A DNA stretch of 64,000 bases from Nocardioides sp. cx-173 (GCF_021117365.1 NZ_CP088262.1:1674001-1738000); one strand, 5' to 3'. Shown: positions 1 to 8,236, counted from the first letter of the stretch. Translations and numbers: made by a program. Notes: generated from the sequence alone by a model not told the origin.

Positions 1-335
1 CGGCCACGACGGGTGTCGGAGGCGTCCATGAGGTCGTCATGTACCAGCGCGCTCGCGTGCAGCATCTCCAGCGACGCGCAGGCGCGCGCCAGGGCCGCCT
101 GGTCCTCCAGCTCGGGGCGGACCGCCTGGTAGCCCCAGTAGCAGAACGCCGCCCGGAACCGCTTGCCGCCCGACACGGCGCGCCGTGCCTCCGCGACTAG
201 GCGCGCGGCGTCGGGACCGAGTGGGGCGAGGGCGGCCTGCTGCTGGTCGAGGAAGGCGTCGAGCGCCGCCTGGACCGCCGCGCGGAACTCCTCGCCGTCC
301 CACTGCTCCGGACCGGGCGTCTCGTCGCTGACCAC
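1..335 (-). CDS. Polyprenyl (geranylgeranyl-type) diphosphate synthase, N-terminal part only
   Basis: Isoprenoid chain-elongating synthase, cut off by the left edge of the window. About 111 residues are visible. They contain the segment GGKRFRAAFCYWG and then LVHDDLMDASDTRRG, which is the first aspartate-rich DDxxD motif that binds magnesium diphosphate in this family. The family condenses isopentenyl diphosphate onto allylic diphosphates to make precursors of menaquinone or carotenoids. I chose the GTG at 335 because a TAGGGT -10 element (343-348) ends seven bases before it, the leaderless layout used by many neighbours. An in-frame GTG at 344 is the alternative. Chain length, and so the exact product, cannot be told from this fragment. 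Confidence 0.85.
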   Translation of the reverse strand, partial: MVSDETPGPEQWDGEEFRAAVQAALDAFLDQQQAALAPLGPDAARLVAEARRAVSGGKRFRAAFCYWGYQAVRPELEDQAALARACASLEMLHASALVHDDLMDASDTRRG

Positions 336-382
336 CTGCAGCACCCTAATGGTCACGATTCGGACAGCACCGTCCGGCTACC

Positions 383-394
383 TACACTCTCGGC
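383..394 (+). promoter_or_regulatory. Leaderless -10 promoter of metF
   Basis: TACACT at 383-388 ends six bases before the metF ATG at 395, so transcription should start at or next to the A of the start codon. No Shine-Dalgarno sequence lies between them. A poor -35 candidate, TTCGGA, sits at 359-364. Confidence 0.55.
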
Positions 395-1285
395 ATGGAC
401 CGCAGACCTGGCCGCGGCGTGGCCGAGCTGATCGCCGAGGGTCAGCGCTCGTTCTCCTTCGAGTTCTTCCCGCCGCGCGACGAGGCGGGCGAGACCCAGC
501 TGTGGAAGGCGATCCAGGACCTCGAGCCGTTCGCGCCGACCTTCGTCTCCGTGACGTACGGCGCCGGCGGCTCCAACCGCGACACGACGATCCGCGTCAC
601 CAGCCGGATCGCCCGCGAGACCTCGATGACCCCGGTCGCGCATCTCACCTGCGTCGGCCACACGCGCGCGGAGCTCGAGGCGATCCTCGACTCCTACCTC
701 GCCGCCGGCGTGCACCACGTGATGGCCCTGCGCGGCGACCCGGAGGAGGGTCCGCGGGCCGCCTGGACCCCGACGCCCGGCGGGCTCGACTACGCGACCG
801 AGCTGGTCGAGATGGCGCACGCGCGCGGCGAGTTCCGCATCGGCGTGGCCGCCTTCCCGGAGGGCCACCCGTCCGCGGAGTCGCTCGACGCGGACGCCGA
901 CGTGCTGGTCGCCAAGGCGCGGGCCGGTGCGGAGTTCGCGGTCACCCAGATGTTCTTCCGTGCCGAGGACTACTTCGGTCTCGTCGATCGCGTGCGTGCG
1001 CGCGGGGTCGACATCCCGATCCTGCCCGGCATCATGCCGATCCTGAACCTCGCCGCGATCCGCCGCCAGGGCGAGCTGATCGGGACCGACGTGCCCGCCG
1101 ACGTCGTGGCCCGCATCAGCGCCAAGGACGGGGACCCGGTGGCCATGCGCGCCGAGGGCATCACGCTCGCCGCCGAGCTGTGCGCGGACCTGCTCGCCGG
1201 CGGCGCTCCGGGCCTGCACTTCTACACGCTCAACCGCTCCAAGGCGACGCTCGAGATCTTCCAGGCGCTGCAGATCACCGTCTGA
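395..1285 (+). CDS. metF: Methylenetetrahydrofolate reductase
   Basis: Flavoprotein that reduces 5,10-methylene-THF to 5-methyl-THF for methionine synthesis; cytosolic. At 296 residues it has the length of the bacterial catalytic barrel, without the eukaryotic regulatory domain. Visible signatures are FEFFPPRDE (residues 22-30, with the conserved catalytic Glu at 23), HLTCVGHTR, ALRGDPEEG, VTQMFF and LPGIMPI. The gene is divergent from the polyprenyl synthase, with start codons about 60 bases apart, an arrangement common in actinobacteria. A TACACT -10 lies six bases before the ATG, so the messenger is probably leaderless. No SAM or cobalamin riboswitch can fit upstream. Confidence 0.96.
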   Translation: MDRRPGRGVAELIAEGQRSFSFEFFPPRDEAGETQLWKAIQDLEPFAPTFVSVTYGAGGSNRDTTIRVTSRIARETSMTPVAHLTCVGHTRAELEAILDSYLAAGVHHVMALRGDPEEGPRAAWTPTPGGLDYATELVEMAHARGEFRIGVAAFPEGHPSAESLDADADVLVAKARAGAEFAVTQMFFRAEDYFGLVDRVRARGVDIPILPGIMPILNLAAIRRQGELIGTDVPADVVARISAKDGDPVAMRAEGITLAAELCADLLAGGAPGLHFYTLNRSKATLEIFQALQITV

Positions 1286-1304
1286 GGGGACTAACGTCGC
1301 GCGT

Positions 1305-1916
1305 ATGCGCACGGTCACCGTCTCCGGCCATGGGGCCGCGACCGCCCACCCCGACTCGGCGGTCGTCCGCGTCGCCGCGGTCCACCGCGGCGCGACACTC
1401 ACCGACGCGCTCGCCGGGGCGTCGTCGGCGGGGGACACCGCGGTCGCGGTCGCCCGGGGGCACGTGGCGGCGTCGTCGGTGGGCACCGTCGAGCTCGCGG
1501 TGTGGCCGGCCCACGACGAGCAGGGCCGTCCGGCGGGCTTCGAGGCTCGCCACGGCTACCGCATCGCCTGCGACTCCCTCGAGGTCGCCGGCACCCTCGT
1601 GGGGGAGCTCGCCACGCAGGTGGGGGACCGGCTCCAGGTCGAGGGTGTCACGCTGGAGATCTCGGACAGCTCCGTCGCGCTGGCCGCCGCTCGCGAGGCG
1701 GCGTACGCCGACGCCCTCGCCCGAGCCGAGCACCTCGCCGCCCTCGCCGGAGTGACGCTCGGCGACGTGCAGGCGATCGTGGAGGGTGCGGTCGCTGGGC
1801 TCTCGGCGCAGACTGGCGAGGTGGGCGCCGCCTACTCGTCCAGGCTGGACCTGACCTTTGAGCCGGGTCGGTCGTCCCTCGCCCAGGCACTCACCGTGAC
1901 CTGGGCCGTTGTGTGA
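1305..1916 (+). CDS. SIMPL (DUF541) domain protein
   Basis: Protein of 203 residues with the SIMPL/DUF541 pattern: an N-terminal TVTVSGHGAATAHPD strand, an alternating strand/helix body, a GYRIACDSLEVAG segment and a C-terminal VTLEISDS/AAREAAYADALARAEHLAALAG helix. The family is widespread and of unclear biochemistry; members are often exported, but I see no convincing signal peptide here, so this copy is probably cytosolic. It starts 19 bases after metF. TAACGT at 1292-1297 sits seven bases before the ATG, so it may also have its own leaderless promoter. The role is unknown. Confidence 0.8.
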   Translation: MRTVTVSGHGAATAHPDSAVVRVAAVHRGATLTDALAGASSAGDTAVAVARGHVAASSVGTVELAVWPAHDEQGRPAGFEARHGYRIACDSLEVAGTLVGELATQVGDRLQVEGVTLEISDSSVALAAAREAAYADALARAEHLAALAGVTLGDVQAIVEGAVAGLSAQTGEVGAAYSSRLDLTFEPGRSSLAQALTVTWAVV

Positions 1917-1944
1917 CCCATCCACGACCTGAGGAGGTCGCCCC

Positions 1945-2163
1945 ATGAACCACTCGCAGGCATTCGACCCGTCACTGCACGAGCCCGGATCCGCCGCCGC
2001 GCAAGGGCGCTGCTCGCACCATGCCGGGAGCGACGCCGACTGCGCGGGCGACGCCGTGGTGTCGTTCCAGGCCGGGGAGGGGCGCTGGGAGTCCGGGTGC
2101 TCCCTGGCCCTGGAGCAGCTGGTCGAGAGCGGCGACATCGAGCCGCTCGGCCAGGGCGCCTGA
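1945..2163 (+). CDS. Small hypothetical protein with three cysteines
   Basis: A 72-residue acidic protein preceded by a strong Shine-Dalgarno AGGAGG at 1932-1937, seven bases before the ATG. It has three cysteines (RCSHHAG, ADCAGD, SGCSL) and several histidines near the N-terminus, which could bind a metal, but no known motif is evident. The C-terminal half (VVSFQAGEGRWESGC...LEQLVESGDIEPL) looks like a folded strand/helix unit. It follows the SIMPL gene by 28 bases and may be co-transcribed with it. I do not recognise a family. Confidence 0.6.
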   Translation: MNHSQAFDPSLHEPGSAAAQGRCSHHAGSDADCAGDAVVSFQAGEGRWESGCSLALEQLVESGDIEPLGQGA

Positions 2164-2167
2164 GCGG

Positions 2168-2323
2168 TCAGGCGCCGTTCGGCGTCTCGTGCCAGGCCCA
2201 GTGCGCCTGGGCGTACTCGCCCGCGCGGGACACCAGCGCGCCGCACACCCGGCAGACCAGGGTGGCTTCGGCGTCGGTGTCGAAGATGCCCATGACGTCC
2301 GGGTCGGCTTCCTCTGTGGCCAT
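2168..2323 (-). CDS. Small CxxC...HxxxH zinc-ribbon-like protein
   Basis: A 51-residue protein starting MATEEADPDVMGIFD. Its core VCRVCGALVSRAGEYAQAHWAWH has a CxxC pair and an HxxxH pair, the spacing of a small treble-clef or zinc-ribbon finger, so zinc binding is likely. The start at 2323 is chosen because a TATCGT -10 (2330-2335 read on this strand) ends six bases before it; a longer frame reaches further upstream but has no support. It converges on the small gene to its left, with only four bases between stop codons. The function is unknown; a nucleic-acid or protein-contact role would be typical of such fingers. Confidence 0.6.
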   Translation of the reverse strand: MATEEADPDVMGIFDTDAEATLVCRVCGALVSRAGEYAQAHWAWHETPNGA

Positions 2324-2327
2324 GGGA

Positions 2328-2339
2328 CCACGATAGTGG
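2328..2339. promoter_or_regulatory. Overlapping divergent -10 elements in a near-palindrome
   Basis: CCACGATAGTGG carries TATCGT for the minus-strand zinc-finger gene and GATAGT for the plus-strand hydrolase. The two -10 hexamers overlap by four bases, and both start codons lie 6-8 bases away on opposite sides. RNA polymerase could not occupy both at once. Confidence 0.5.
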
Positions 2340-2345
2340 GGTCGC

Positions 2346-3227
2346 ATGACGAGTCCCACCCATCTGGCACGTCCGGTCGCGGGCAACGGCACCGGGGTCC
2401 TCGTCCTCGCCGGCTCCAGCGGACGGCTGGACGTCGGGCGCGCCGAGATGCTCGCCTCGTGCGGCGTGACGGCGCTGGCGCTGAGCTGGTTCGGTGGGGA
2501 GGGCCAGCCGTCGGTGCCACGGGAGGTGCCGCTGGAGACGTTCGCCGACGGGATCGACCGGCTGCTTGCCGAGTGCTCGCGCGTGGTGCTGCTGGGGCTC
2601 TCCTACGGCGCCGAGGCCGCGCTGCTCACCGCGACGATCGACCGCCGCGTCGACGCGGTCGTGGCGCTGGCGCCCACCGACGTCGCCTGGGAGGGCCAGC
2701 ACGAGCATCCCGACGACCCACGGCGCAGCAAGTGGACGCATCGCGGGGTACCCGTCCCGTTCGTGCCGCTCGACCGGTCCTGGGAGCCACCGTCCGCGCT
2801 GCCGGCGTACGTCGAGCTGTACGAGCGCAGCCGTGAGCTGGCCGGCCACGAGGTCGTGGAGGCAGCCACCATCCCCGTCGAGCGGATCCGCGCCGAGGTG
2901 CTGCTCGTCGCGGGCGGTACCGACCGGGTGTGGGCGAGCACTGCGGCCGCCGGGCGCATCGCGGTGCGGCGTCGTGCGCGCGGGCTGGAGACGACCGTCG
3001 TGGTCGATCCCGCGGCGGGCCATCCCGTCGTGCTGCCGGGGGAGGTGGTGCCGGACCTGTCGCGCCCCTACGCGGTCGGCGGCGACGAGGGCGCGCCGCA
3101 GCGGCTGGGAGCGCTCGCCTGGCCGGAGATCCGGCGGGTCCTGCGGATCGAGGACGCGGTGGAGATGCCACGGATGCCGCCGGCACGGATTGCGGCGTCG
3201 AGGGACACCGGCGAGCATGAGGAATGA
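2346..3227 (+). CDS. Alpha/beta hydrolase, acyl-CoA thioester hydrolase/BAAT C-terminal type
   Basis: Protein of 293 residues with the fold and triad of the BAAT C-terminal/dienelactone-hydrolase group. Features are an N-terminal LVLAGSSGRLD strand-loop that can form the oxyanion hole, GLSYGAE with the nucleophile Ser86, a GGTDRVW loop supplying an Asp near residue 193, and AAGHPV supplying His near 225. Substrates in the family are acyl-CoA thioesters or esters; the actual one here is unknown. No signal peptide is seen, so it should be cytosolic. Its stop overlaps the next hydrolase gene by four bases (ATGA), so the two are translated together. Confidence 0.8.
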   Translation: MTSPTHLARPVAGNGTGVLVLAGSSGRLDVGRAEMLASCGVTALALSWFGGEGQPSVPREVPLETFADGIDRLLAECSRVVLLGLSYGAEAALLTATIDRRVDAVVALAPTDVAWEGQHEHPDDPRRSKWTHRGVPVPFVPLDRSWEPPSALPAYVELYERSRELAGHEVVEAATIPVERIRAEVLLVAGGTDRVWASTAAAGRIAVRRRARGLETTVVVDPAAGHPVVLPGEVVPDLSRPYAVGGDEGAPQRLGALAWPEIRRVLRIEDAVEMPRMPPARIAASRDTGEHEE

Positions 3228-4057
3228 CCAGGCCCGTCCTCAGGAGGCTCAGACGGGGCCTGCTGGTGGTGCTGCTGATCTTCGGGACGGGGGTAGCGAT
3301 GCTGTGGGCGCTGCAGCGGCAGCTGATCTACTTCCCCGACTCCTCGCCGGTGCCACCCGCCGCCGAGGTCATCGACGGCGCGCGTGACGTCACCCTGCAC
3401 ACCGACGACGGGCTGGAGCTGGGCGCCTGGTTCGTGCCCCCGGCGGGCCCGGGCGACACCGAGATGGCGGTGCTGATCGCGCCTGGCAACGGCGGCAACC
3501 GCGCGGGCCGGGCCCGCTTCGCCGAGGAGCTGAGCCGCCGCGGTCTCGCCGTACTGCTCATGGACTACCGCGGCTACGGCGGCAACCCGGGCAGTCCCAG
3601 CGAGAGCGGCCTCGCCGCGGACGCGGACGCCGCCGTAGCGGCCCTGGAGGAGCTCGGCTACCCGCCGCGTCGCACCGTCTACTTCGGCGAGTCCCTGGGC
3701 TCGGGGGTCGTGGCGGCGCTCCAGGCCCGGCGGCCACCGGCGGGGGTCGTGCTGCGCTCGCCGTTCACCGCGCTGGCCGACGTGGGCGCGCACCACTACC
3801 CGTGGCTGCCCGTGCGTGCGCTCCTGCGCGACCGGTTCCCGGTCGTGGAGCACCTCGCCACCAGCGACGTGCCGGTGGTGGTCATCTACGGCGACCGCGA
3901 CTCCGTGGTCCCGACCGCGCTCAGCGAGCGGGTCGCGGACCAGGCACCCTCACTCCACGAGCGGGTCGTGATCGCGGGTGCCGACCACAATGACGCCGTG
4001 ATGTTCGGGTCCCGGGTGGCCGCCGTGGTCGCGCGGCTGGCGCGCAGCGTCGCGTAA
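3224..4057 (+). CDS. Membrane-anchored alpha/beta hydrolase (BEM46-like)
   Basis: Serine hydrolase of 277 residues. The N-terminus (basic, then LLVVLLIFGTGVAMLWAL, about residues 11-28) is a single membrane anchor. It is followed by the lid region IYFPDSSPVPP typical of BEM46/YfhR-like proteins, LIAPGNGGNRAGR, DYRGYGGNPGSPSE, the nucleophile elbow YFGESLGSG near residue 155, an Asp in IYGDRDSVVP and a His in AGADHND. The substrate is unknown. It overlaps the upstream hydrolase by ATGA, and the pair probably acts on related esters on either side of the membrane; that last point is inference. Confidence 0.83.
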   Translation: MTRPVLRRLRRGLLVVLLIFGTGVAMLWALQRQLIYFPDSSPVPPAAEVIDGARDVTLHTDDGLELGAWFVPPAGPGDTEMAVLIAPGNGGNRAGRARFAEELSRRGLAVLLMDYRGYGGNPGSPSESGLAADADAAVAALEELGYPPRRTVYFGESLGSGVVAALQARRPPAGVVLRSPFTALADVGAHHYPWLPVRALLRDRFPVVEHLATSDVPVVVIYGDRDSVVPTALSERVADQAPSLHERVVIAGADHNDAVMFGSRVAAVVARLARSVA

Positions 4058-4094
4058 GCCCCGGTGTCGGTCGCGTCTACGTCGGCGCAACCTC

Positions 4095-4123
4095 TTGTGC
4101 TCGAACAGGTGTTCGGTTAGAAT
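4095..4123 (+). promoter_or_regulatory. LexA-controlled promoter of the DUF222/HNH gene
   Basis: TTGTGC (4095-4100), a 17-base spacer and TAGAAT (4118-4123) form a good sigma-A promoter. The spacer holds TCGAAC-AGGT-GTTCGG (4101-4116), one mismatch from the actinobacterial SOS box TCGAAC-N4-GTTCGA. LexA bound there would block RNA polymerase directly. The ATG follows five bases after the -10, so the messenger should be leaderless. Confidence 0.8.
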
Positions 4124-4128
4124 CAGGC

Positions 4129-5571
4129 ATGCTTGACGTTCACCCCTCCGAGCTCGACGCGCGCGCCACCCTCGCCGCAATCGAGGGTGGCGTGCGCTGC
4201 AGGCGGGAGGCCGAGCTGGCCCAGGCTTTCCTGGCGCTCCACTGGTGCGACCTGCACTCCTCCGACCCCGCCCAGGAGCCGGGGCCGCGCCCACCGGGAT
4301 CGGACCGGCTGGACCGGCTCGGCGGTGACGGGACGCCCGGCGTACGGGAGCTCGCGCTCTGCGAGCTCGCGGTCGCGTGTCAGCTCCACGTGCTGAGCGC
4401 GCGCTCGCTGGTGGGGGACCTGCTCGACCTGCGCCACCGGCTGCCGCGCACGTTCGAGCGGGCGGTCGCGCTCGACGCGGAGCTGTGGCTGGCGCGCCGG
4501 GTGGCGTCGATGACCCGGGACCTGCCGTTCGAAGTGATGCACCTGGTCGACGACGCGGTCGCTGCCGCGATCGGCTCCCAGGCGCCCTCGCGGGTGATCG
4601 AGCTCTGCGAGGCGAAGAGGATCGAGGTCGACCTGGCGGCGCACGAGGCGCGCCTCGGCGCCGAGCGCAAGCGGCGCTACGTCGGACTCTCCCGCCGCGA
4701 CGGCACCGGACTGCGCAAGGTCATCGCCCGGGTCAGCGAGGCCGACGCCCACGAGATCACCGCGATGGTCGACACCGTCGCCGATCTCCTGGCCGATCGC
4801 CCCGAGCACGCCGGCCTGGGCCGCGACGAGCTCCGTGCCGTCGCCTTCGGGTGGCTGGCGCGTCCTTTCGGCGTCCTGCGGCTCCTCGCCGAGCACGACC
4901 GGACCCCCGACAGTGCGGCGCTGCTGGAGAAGCTCGACGGCCTCGACCTCACCCGGCTCCGGCCGAAGGCCGTCGTCTACGTCCACGTCCACGAGGCCGC
5001 CCTCGCCGGGATGCCGGGCGTGGCCCGGGTGGAGGACCTCGGCCCGCAGCTGCTCTCCCGGCTCGCCGACCTCCTCGGTCACCGCCACATCCGGCTGACA
5101 CCGGTCATCGACCTCAACGACCAGGTCTCGGTCTCGTGCTACGAGCACCCCGAGGCCGTCAAGGAGCGGATCCACCTGCTGCGGCCAGGCGACCAGTTCC
5201 CGCACGCCTCGAGCATGTCACGCAGGCTCGACCTCGACCACCCCGTGCCCTACTCGCCGCACGGCCCGCCGGGCCAGACCTCGACGAGGACGAGTCAGCC
5301 CCTGACCCGCACGAACCACCGGGCCAAGACCCACCTCGGTCACCGCGCCACTCCGCTGGAGAGCGGCGAGGTCGTCTGGCGCACCCGCCACGGCCTGACC
5401 CGCGTGGTCGACTCCGCGGGCACCCACGTCATCGACGCCTCCGAGGCCGATGCCCTCACCGGCGACGACCCGCTCGACCGCGCCCTCGCGCGCCTGGTCG
5501 TCCGGCACCGGACCGGACAGCTGGACGACGTGATCGAGCGGCGCCGGATGGACGGCGGCGAGGAGGGCTGA
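4129..5571 (+). CDS. DUF222/13E12-type protein with degenerate HNH domain, SOS-regulated
   Basis: Protein of 480 residues in the actinobacterial DUF222 (13E12-repeat) family: a long helical N-terminal region, then a C-terminal HNH-like module near residues 365-400 with DLDHPVPYSPHGPPGQ and TNHRAKTH. The first catalytic DxDH and the last HxxK are present. By my alignment the usual CxxC zinc ligands are absent and the central Asn reads Thr-Ser, so nuclease activity is uncertain. Family members in mycobacteria are known to be DNA-damage inducible, and a near-consensus LexA box lies inside this promoter. The stop TGA abuts the stop of the convergent helicase. The role is unknown; a damage-linked nuclease or DNA-binding protein is plausible. 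Confidence 0.78.
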   Translation: MLDVHPSELDARATLAAIEGGVRCRREAELAQAFLALHWCDLHSSDPAQEPGPRPPGSDRLDRLGGDGTPGVRELALCELAVACQLHVLSARSLVGDLLDLRHRLPRTFERAVALDAELWLARRVASMTRDLPFEVMHLVDDAVAAAIGSQAPSRVIELCEAKRIEVDLAAHEARLGAERKRRYVGLSRRDGTGLRKVIARVSEADAHEITAMVDTVADLLADRPEHAGLGRDELRAVAFGWLARPFGVLRLLAEHDRTPDSAALLEKLDGLDLTRLRPKAVVYVHVHEAALAGMPGVARVEDLGPQLLSRLADLLGHRHIRLTPVIDLNDQVSVSCYEHPEAVKERIHLLRPGDQFPHASSMSRRLDLDHPVPYSPHGPPGQTSTRTSQPLTRTNHRAKTHLGHRATPLESGEVVWRTRHGLTRVVDSAGTHVIDASEADALTGDDPLDRALARLVVRHRTGQLDDVIERRRMDGGEEG

Positions 5572-7272
5572 TCAGCCGCCGTCCTCGGCGAGGATCGTGG
5601 GCGGCAGCCAGTCGGCCCCCAGGAGCTGCGCGACGTCGGCGAGGCCCGTGGTGTCGCTTCCGACCGTGTCGGAGGCCGCGGCGATCCGCTCCACCATCAC
5701 CCGGCCGACCTGCTCCTCGACGGTGCCCTCGGCGTAGGCGATGTGCCACGGCGAGACCTGGTGGTCGCGGTGGGTGCGACCGGTCACCTGCCGAGCGGCG
5801 ATGCCCGAGAAGCGGGCCTGGTGGAAGACGCCGACCCGCGGCTCGGTGCTGGCCCGGCGGTCGTCAACGAGGGTCTCGCCGGCGTGCAGGCTGATCGAGG
5901 CGACCGTGGTGAAGACGCAGACCTTCGCCTGGCCGGTCTGGAACCGCAGCCGCTCGGCCTCGGCGTCGAACCGGTCGGTGCCGTAGATGGTGGCCACCTC
6001 GATGCCGGAGTCCCGCAGCCGGTCGGCGATCGGGTCCGCGGCGGTCGAGACGAACTCGACAGAGCACGCGACCTGCCGCTCGGACTCGATCTGCTGGGCG
6101 ATCCAGGCGACCGTCGAGTCGACCCGGATCAGCCCCGCCTTCTGTCGAAAGCGCAGCAGCGCGGCCCTGCCCTTGGCGGTGTTACGGCCGCGTCGGGCGA
6201 GGTCCATCTCCCGACAGAACTCGCCCCACTCGGCCTCGTACGCGCTCCGCTCGGCCGGGCTGAGCGCCACCGGCATGCCGGAGATGGGCACCGGCCCCCA
6301 CGGGGCGGCGCGGTGCAGCATCGCCGGAGGCCGCTCGTCGGCGAGCCAGCCGCGGACCAGCTTGAGGTCCGCGGCGCGTCGTGCTGCATCAGTGGTCCAG
6401 GTCGCGCCGTAGCGGCCCTGCTCCACCCCGACGCCGTGGCGCTCGAGTGCGCTGGCGAATGCGGTCCCGGGCTGGGTCGCGTTGGTCCACTCCTTCACCT
6501 GCTCGCCGAGCACCTGCGCGTAGGCGGGAGCGAGGTACGGCAGCTCGAGGGGAGTGTGTCCGGGCGTCGCCGTGGTCGCGATGACGAACGGCGCCGTGTC
6601 GTGCGGCCGCCCGTGCCCCGAGATCCTGGCCCAGAGCTTCCACCGCTTCGTCGTCGTACGGCGCAGCGCGTGGGCCTCGTCGGCGATGATCACGTCCCAC
6701 TGGTGGTCCTTGACCTTCTCCAGCCGGTCCCAGGTGATCACGACCCAGTCCAGACCCCCGTCGCCCAGCGCCGTGATCGTGCGGCACCAGTGGCCGATGG
6801 TGATCGCGGCGGGCCGGTCGGCCACGACGAGCACCCGCCGCGCGCCGCGGAGGTCGCCCACCGCCGTCGCTCCGAGGACCGCGGAGATCGTCTTGCCCAC
6901 GCCCGGCTCGTCGGCCAGCAGGAACTGCCGTCCGCCCGCCGCAGCGCGCGCCGCGATCGCGTCGGCGGCCTCGAGCTGGATCCTCCGGGGCTCCAACGCG
7001 TCGGTCGGCTCGGGTGCCGGCGTCGGATCGTCGGGGTTGAGGGTGTTCTCGACGAACCGACCCAGCGTGTACGGCCCGGGGGAGTACGGCGCGAGGTGCG
7101 CGGGCAGCTCGCGCCCGACGTACAGGTGGGTCTTGACCGCCGGGTGCCAGGTGGCGCCGTCGACCTGGGTCCCGTACGGGACGTCGAGCACCCACACCCG
7201 CTCACCCGGCCCGGCGGACGGCAGCGGCCGTGCGCTGCGCGCACGGGCACGAGGTCGGCGAGCTCTGGACAC
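5572..7272 (-). CDS. SNF2-like DEAH-box helicase
   Basis: Superfamily 2 ATPase of 566 residues. Visible are Walker A DEPGVGKT (121-128), motif II DEAH (198-201), motif III TTATPGHTP and motif VI QVTGRTHR (495-502). The C-terminal arm LVDDRRAS...FHQARFSGIAARQ resembles small single-polypeptide helicases found in actinophages and mobile regions more than Swi2/Snf2 remodelers. It probably translocates on DNA; no nuclease domain is fused. The GTG start is chosen because TAGCGT (7279-7284) ends six bases before it. It is convergent and directly abutting with the LexA-boxed HNH-like gene, which suggests shared history but not shared transcription. Confidence 0.82.
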   Translation of the reverse strand: MSRARRPRARARSARPLPSAGPGERVWVLDVPYGTQVDGATWHPAVKTHLYVGRELPAHLAPYSPGPYTLGRFVENTLNPDDPTPAPEPTDALEPRRIQLEAADAIAARAAAGGRQFLLADEPGVGKTISAVLGATAVGDLRGARRVLVVADRPAAITIGHWCRTITALGDGGLDWVVITWDRLEKVKDHQWDVIIADEAHALRRTTTKRWKLWARISGHGRPHDTAPFVIATTATPGHTPLELPYLAPAYAQVLGEQVKEWTNATQPGTAFASALERHGVGVEQGRYGATWTTDAARRAADLKLVRGWLADERPPAMLHRAAPWGPVPISGMPVALSPAERSAYEAEWGEFCREMDLARRGRNTAKGRAALLRFRQKAGLIRVDSTVAWIAQQIESERQVACSVEFVSTAADPIADRLRDSGIEVATIYGTDRFDAEAERLRFQTGQAKVCVFTTVASISLHAGETLVDDRRASTEPRVGVFHQARFSGIAARQVTGRTHRDHQVSPWHIAYAEGTVEEQVGRVMVERIAAASDTVGSDTTGLADVAQLLGADWLPPTILAEDGG

Positions 7273-7293
7273 CCCCGGACGCTACCGGGGCCG

Positions 7294-8178
7294 CTACCGC
7301 AGCCGCGGCAGCACGTCGGCGGCGACGGTCTCGAGCACCGACTCGTCGCCGACGTACGTCGTGTCCTCGCGCGGCCAGTGCGTGACCAGGTCGGTGAAGC
7401 CCAGGTCGGCGACCCGTCCGGCGACCTCCTCGAAGAAGGCGACGCTGGACAGCGCGAAGCGACCCTGCCCCGAGAGGTGTGGCGCGGCGTCGGTGAGCAC
7501 GTAGCGGGGGAGGGCGGCGAGGTCGCGGCCCGCGGCGGCGGCAGCGTCGGAGAAGATCGCGGCCGACTCCGCCAGCCCGGCGCACCAGCCGTCGAGCGAG
7601 TCCGTGGCGTGCGGCCCGGTCGTCACCCAGCCGTCGCCGTGCGCGGCGGCAAAGCGAAGCGAGCGGGGCCCGTTGGCCGCGACGAGGTACGGCGTGCGGT
7701 GCAGCCCCGGCCGCGTGCGGGCGTCCGCGGTGGAGAACCAGCGCCCCTGACTGCTGACGTGGTCGCCGTCGCGCAGCGACTCGAGCACGCCGACGAACTC
7801 CTGGAACCGGTCGACCCGCTCGCGCACGGACAGCTCGCCGGCGCCGAGGACCTGCGAGTCAAGGTCGCCCCCGGTGCCGAGGCCGAGCAGGAACCGCCCG
7901 CCGGAGATGTCCTCGAGTGCCTGGGCGTCGCGGAAGAGCAGGTAGGGGTGGCGGAAGTTGGGGGCGGACACCAGCGTGCCGAGCCCGATCCGCTCGGTGA
8001 CCCCGGCCGCGGCCGCCAGCGTCGGCGTCGCCCCGGCCCACGGCGAGTCGGGCAGCCCGCCCCAGACCAGGTGGTCGTAGGTCCAGGCGTGGTCGAAGCC
8101 CATCTCCTCGGTGGCCTGCCACCGGGGAGCGGCCTCGGTCCACGGCTGGTCGGTCAGGAGGGTCAGGCCGAAGCGCAT
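7294..8178 (-). CDS. LLM-class F420-dependent oxidoreductase
   Basis: Luciferase-like monooxygenase-fold enzyme of 294 residues (MRFGLTLLTDQPW, AWTYDHLVWGG, IGLGTLVSAPNFRHPYLLFRDAQALEDISGGRFLLGLGTG). In actinobacteria this class uses coenzyme F420 rather than FMN; the ISGGRFLLGLGTG loop is the usual cofactor-phosphate contact. The substrate cannot be predicted. TAGGCT (8185-8190 read on this strand) sits six bases before the ATG, giving a leaderless start. The helicase gene follows 21 bases downstream but has its own -10. Confidence 0.88.
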   Translation of the reverse strand: MRFGLTLLTDQPWTEAAPRWQATEEMGFDHAWTYDHLVWGGLPDSPWAGATPTLAAAAGVTERIGLGTLVSAPNFRHPYLLFRDAQALEDISGGRFLLGLGTGGDLDSQVLGAGELSVRERVDRFQEFVGVLESLRDGDHVSSQGRWFSTADARTRPGLHRTPYLVAANGPRSLRFAAAHGDGWVTTGPHATDSLDGWCAGLAESAAIFSDAAAAAGRDLAALPRYVLTDAAPHLSGQGRFALSSVAFFEEVAGRVADLGFTDLVTHWPREDTTYVGDESVLETVAADVLPRLR

Positions 8179-8236
8179 GCCATGAGCCTAGGGCCCGGCC
8201 CTATCCGCGGACCGTGCCGCCGTGGTAGGCCGAGAC

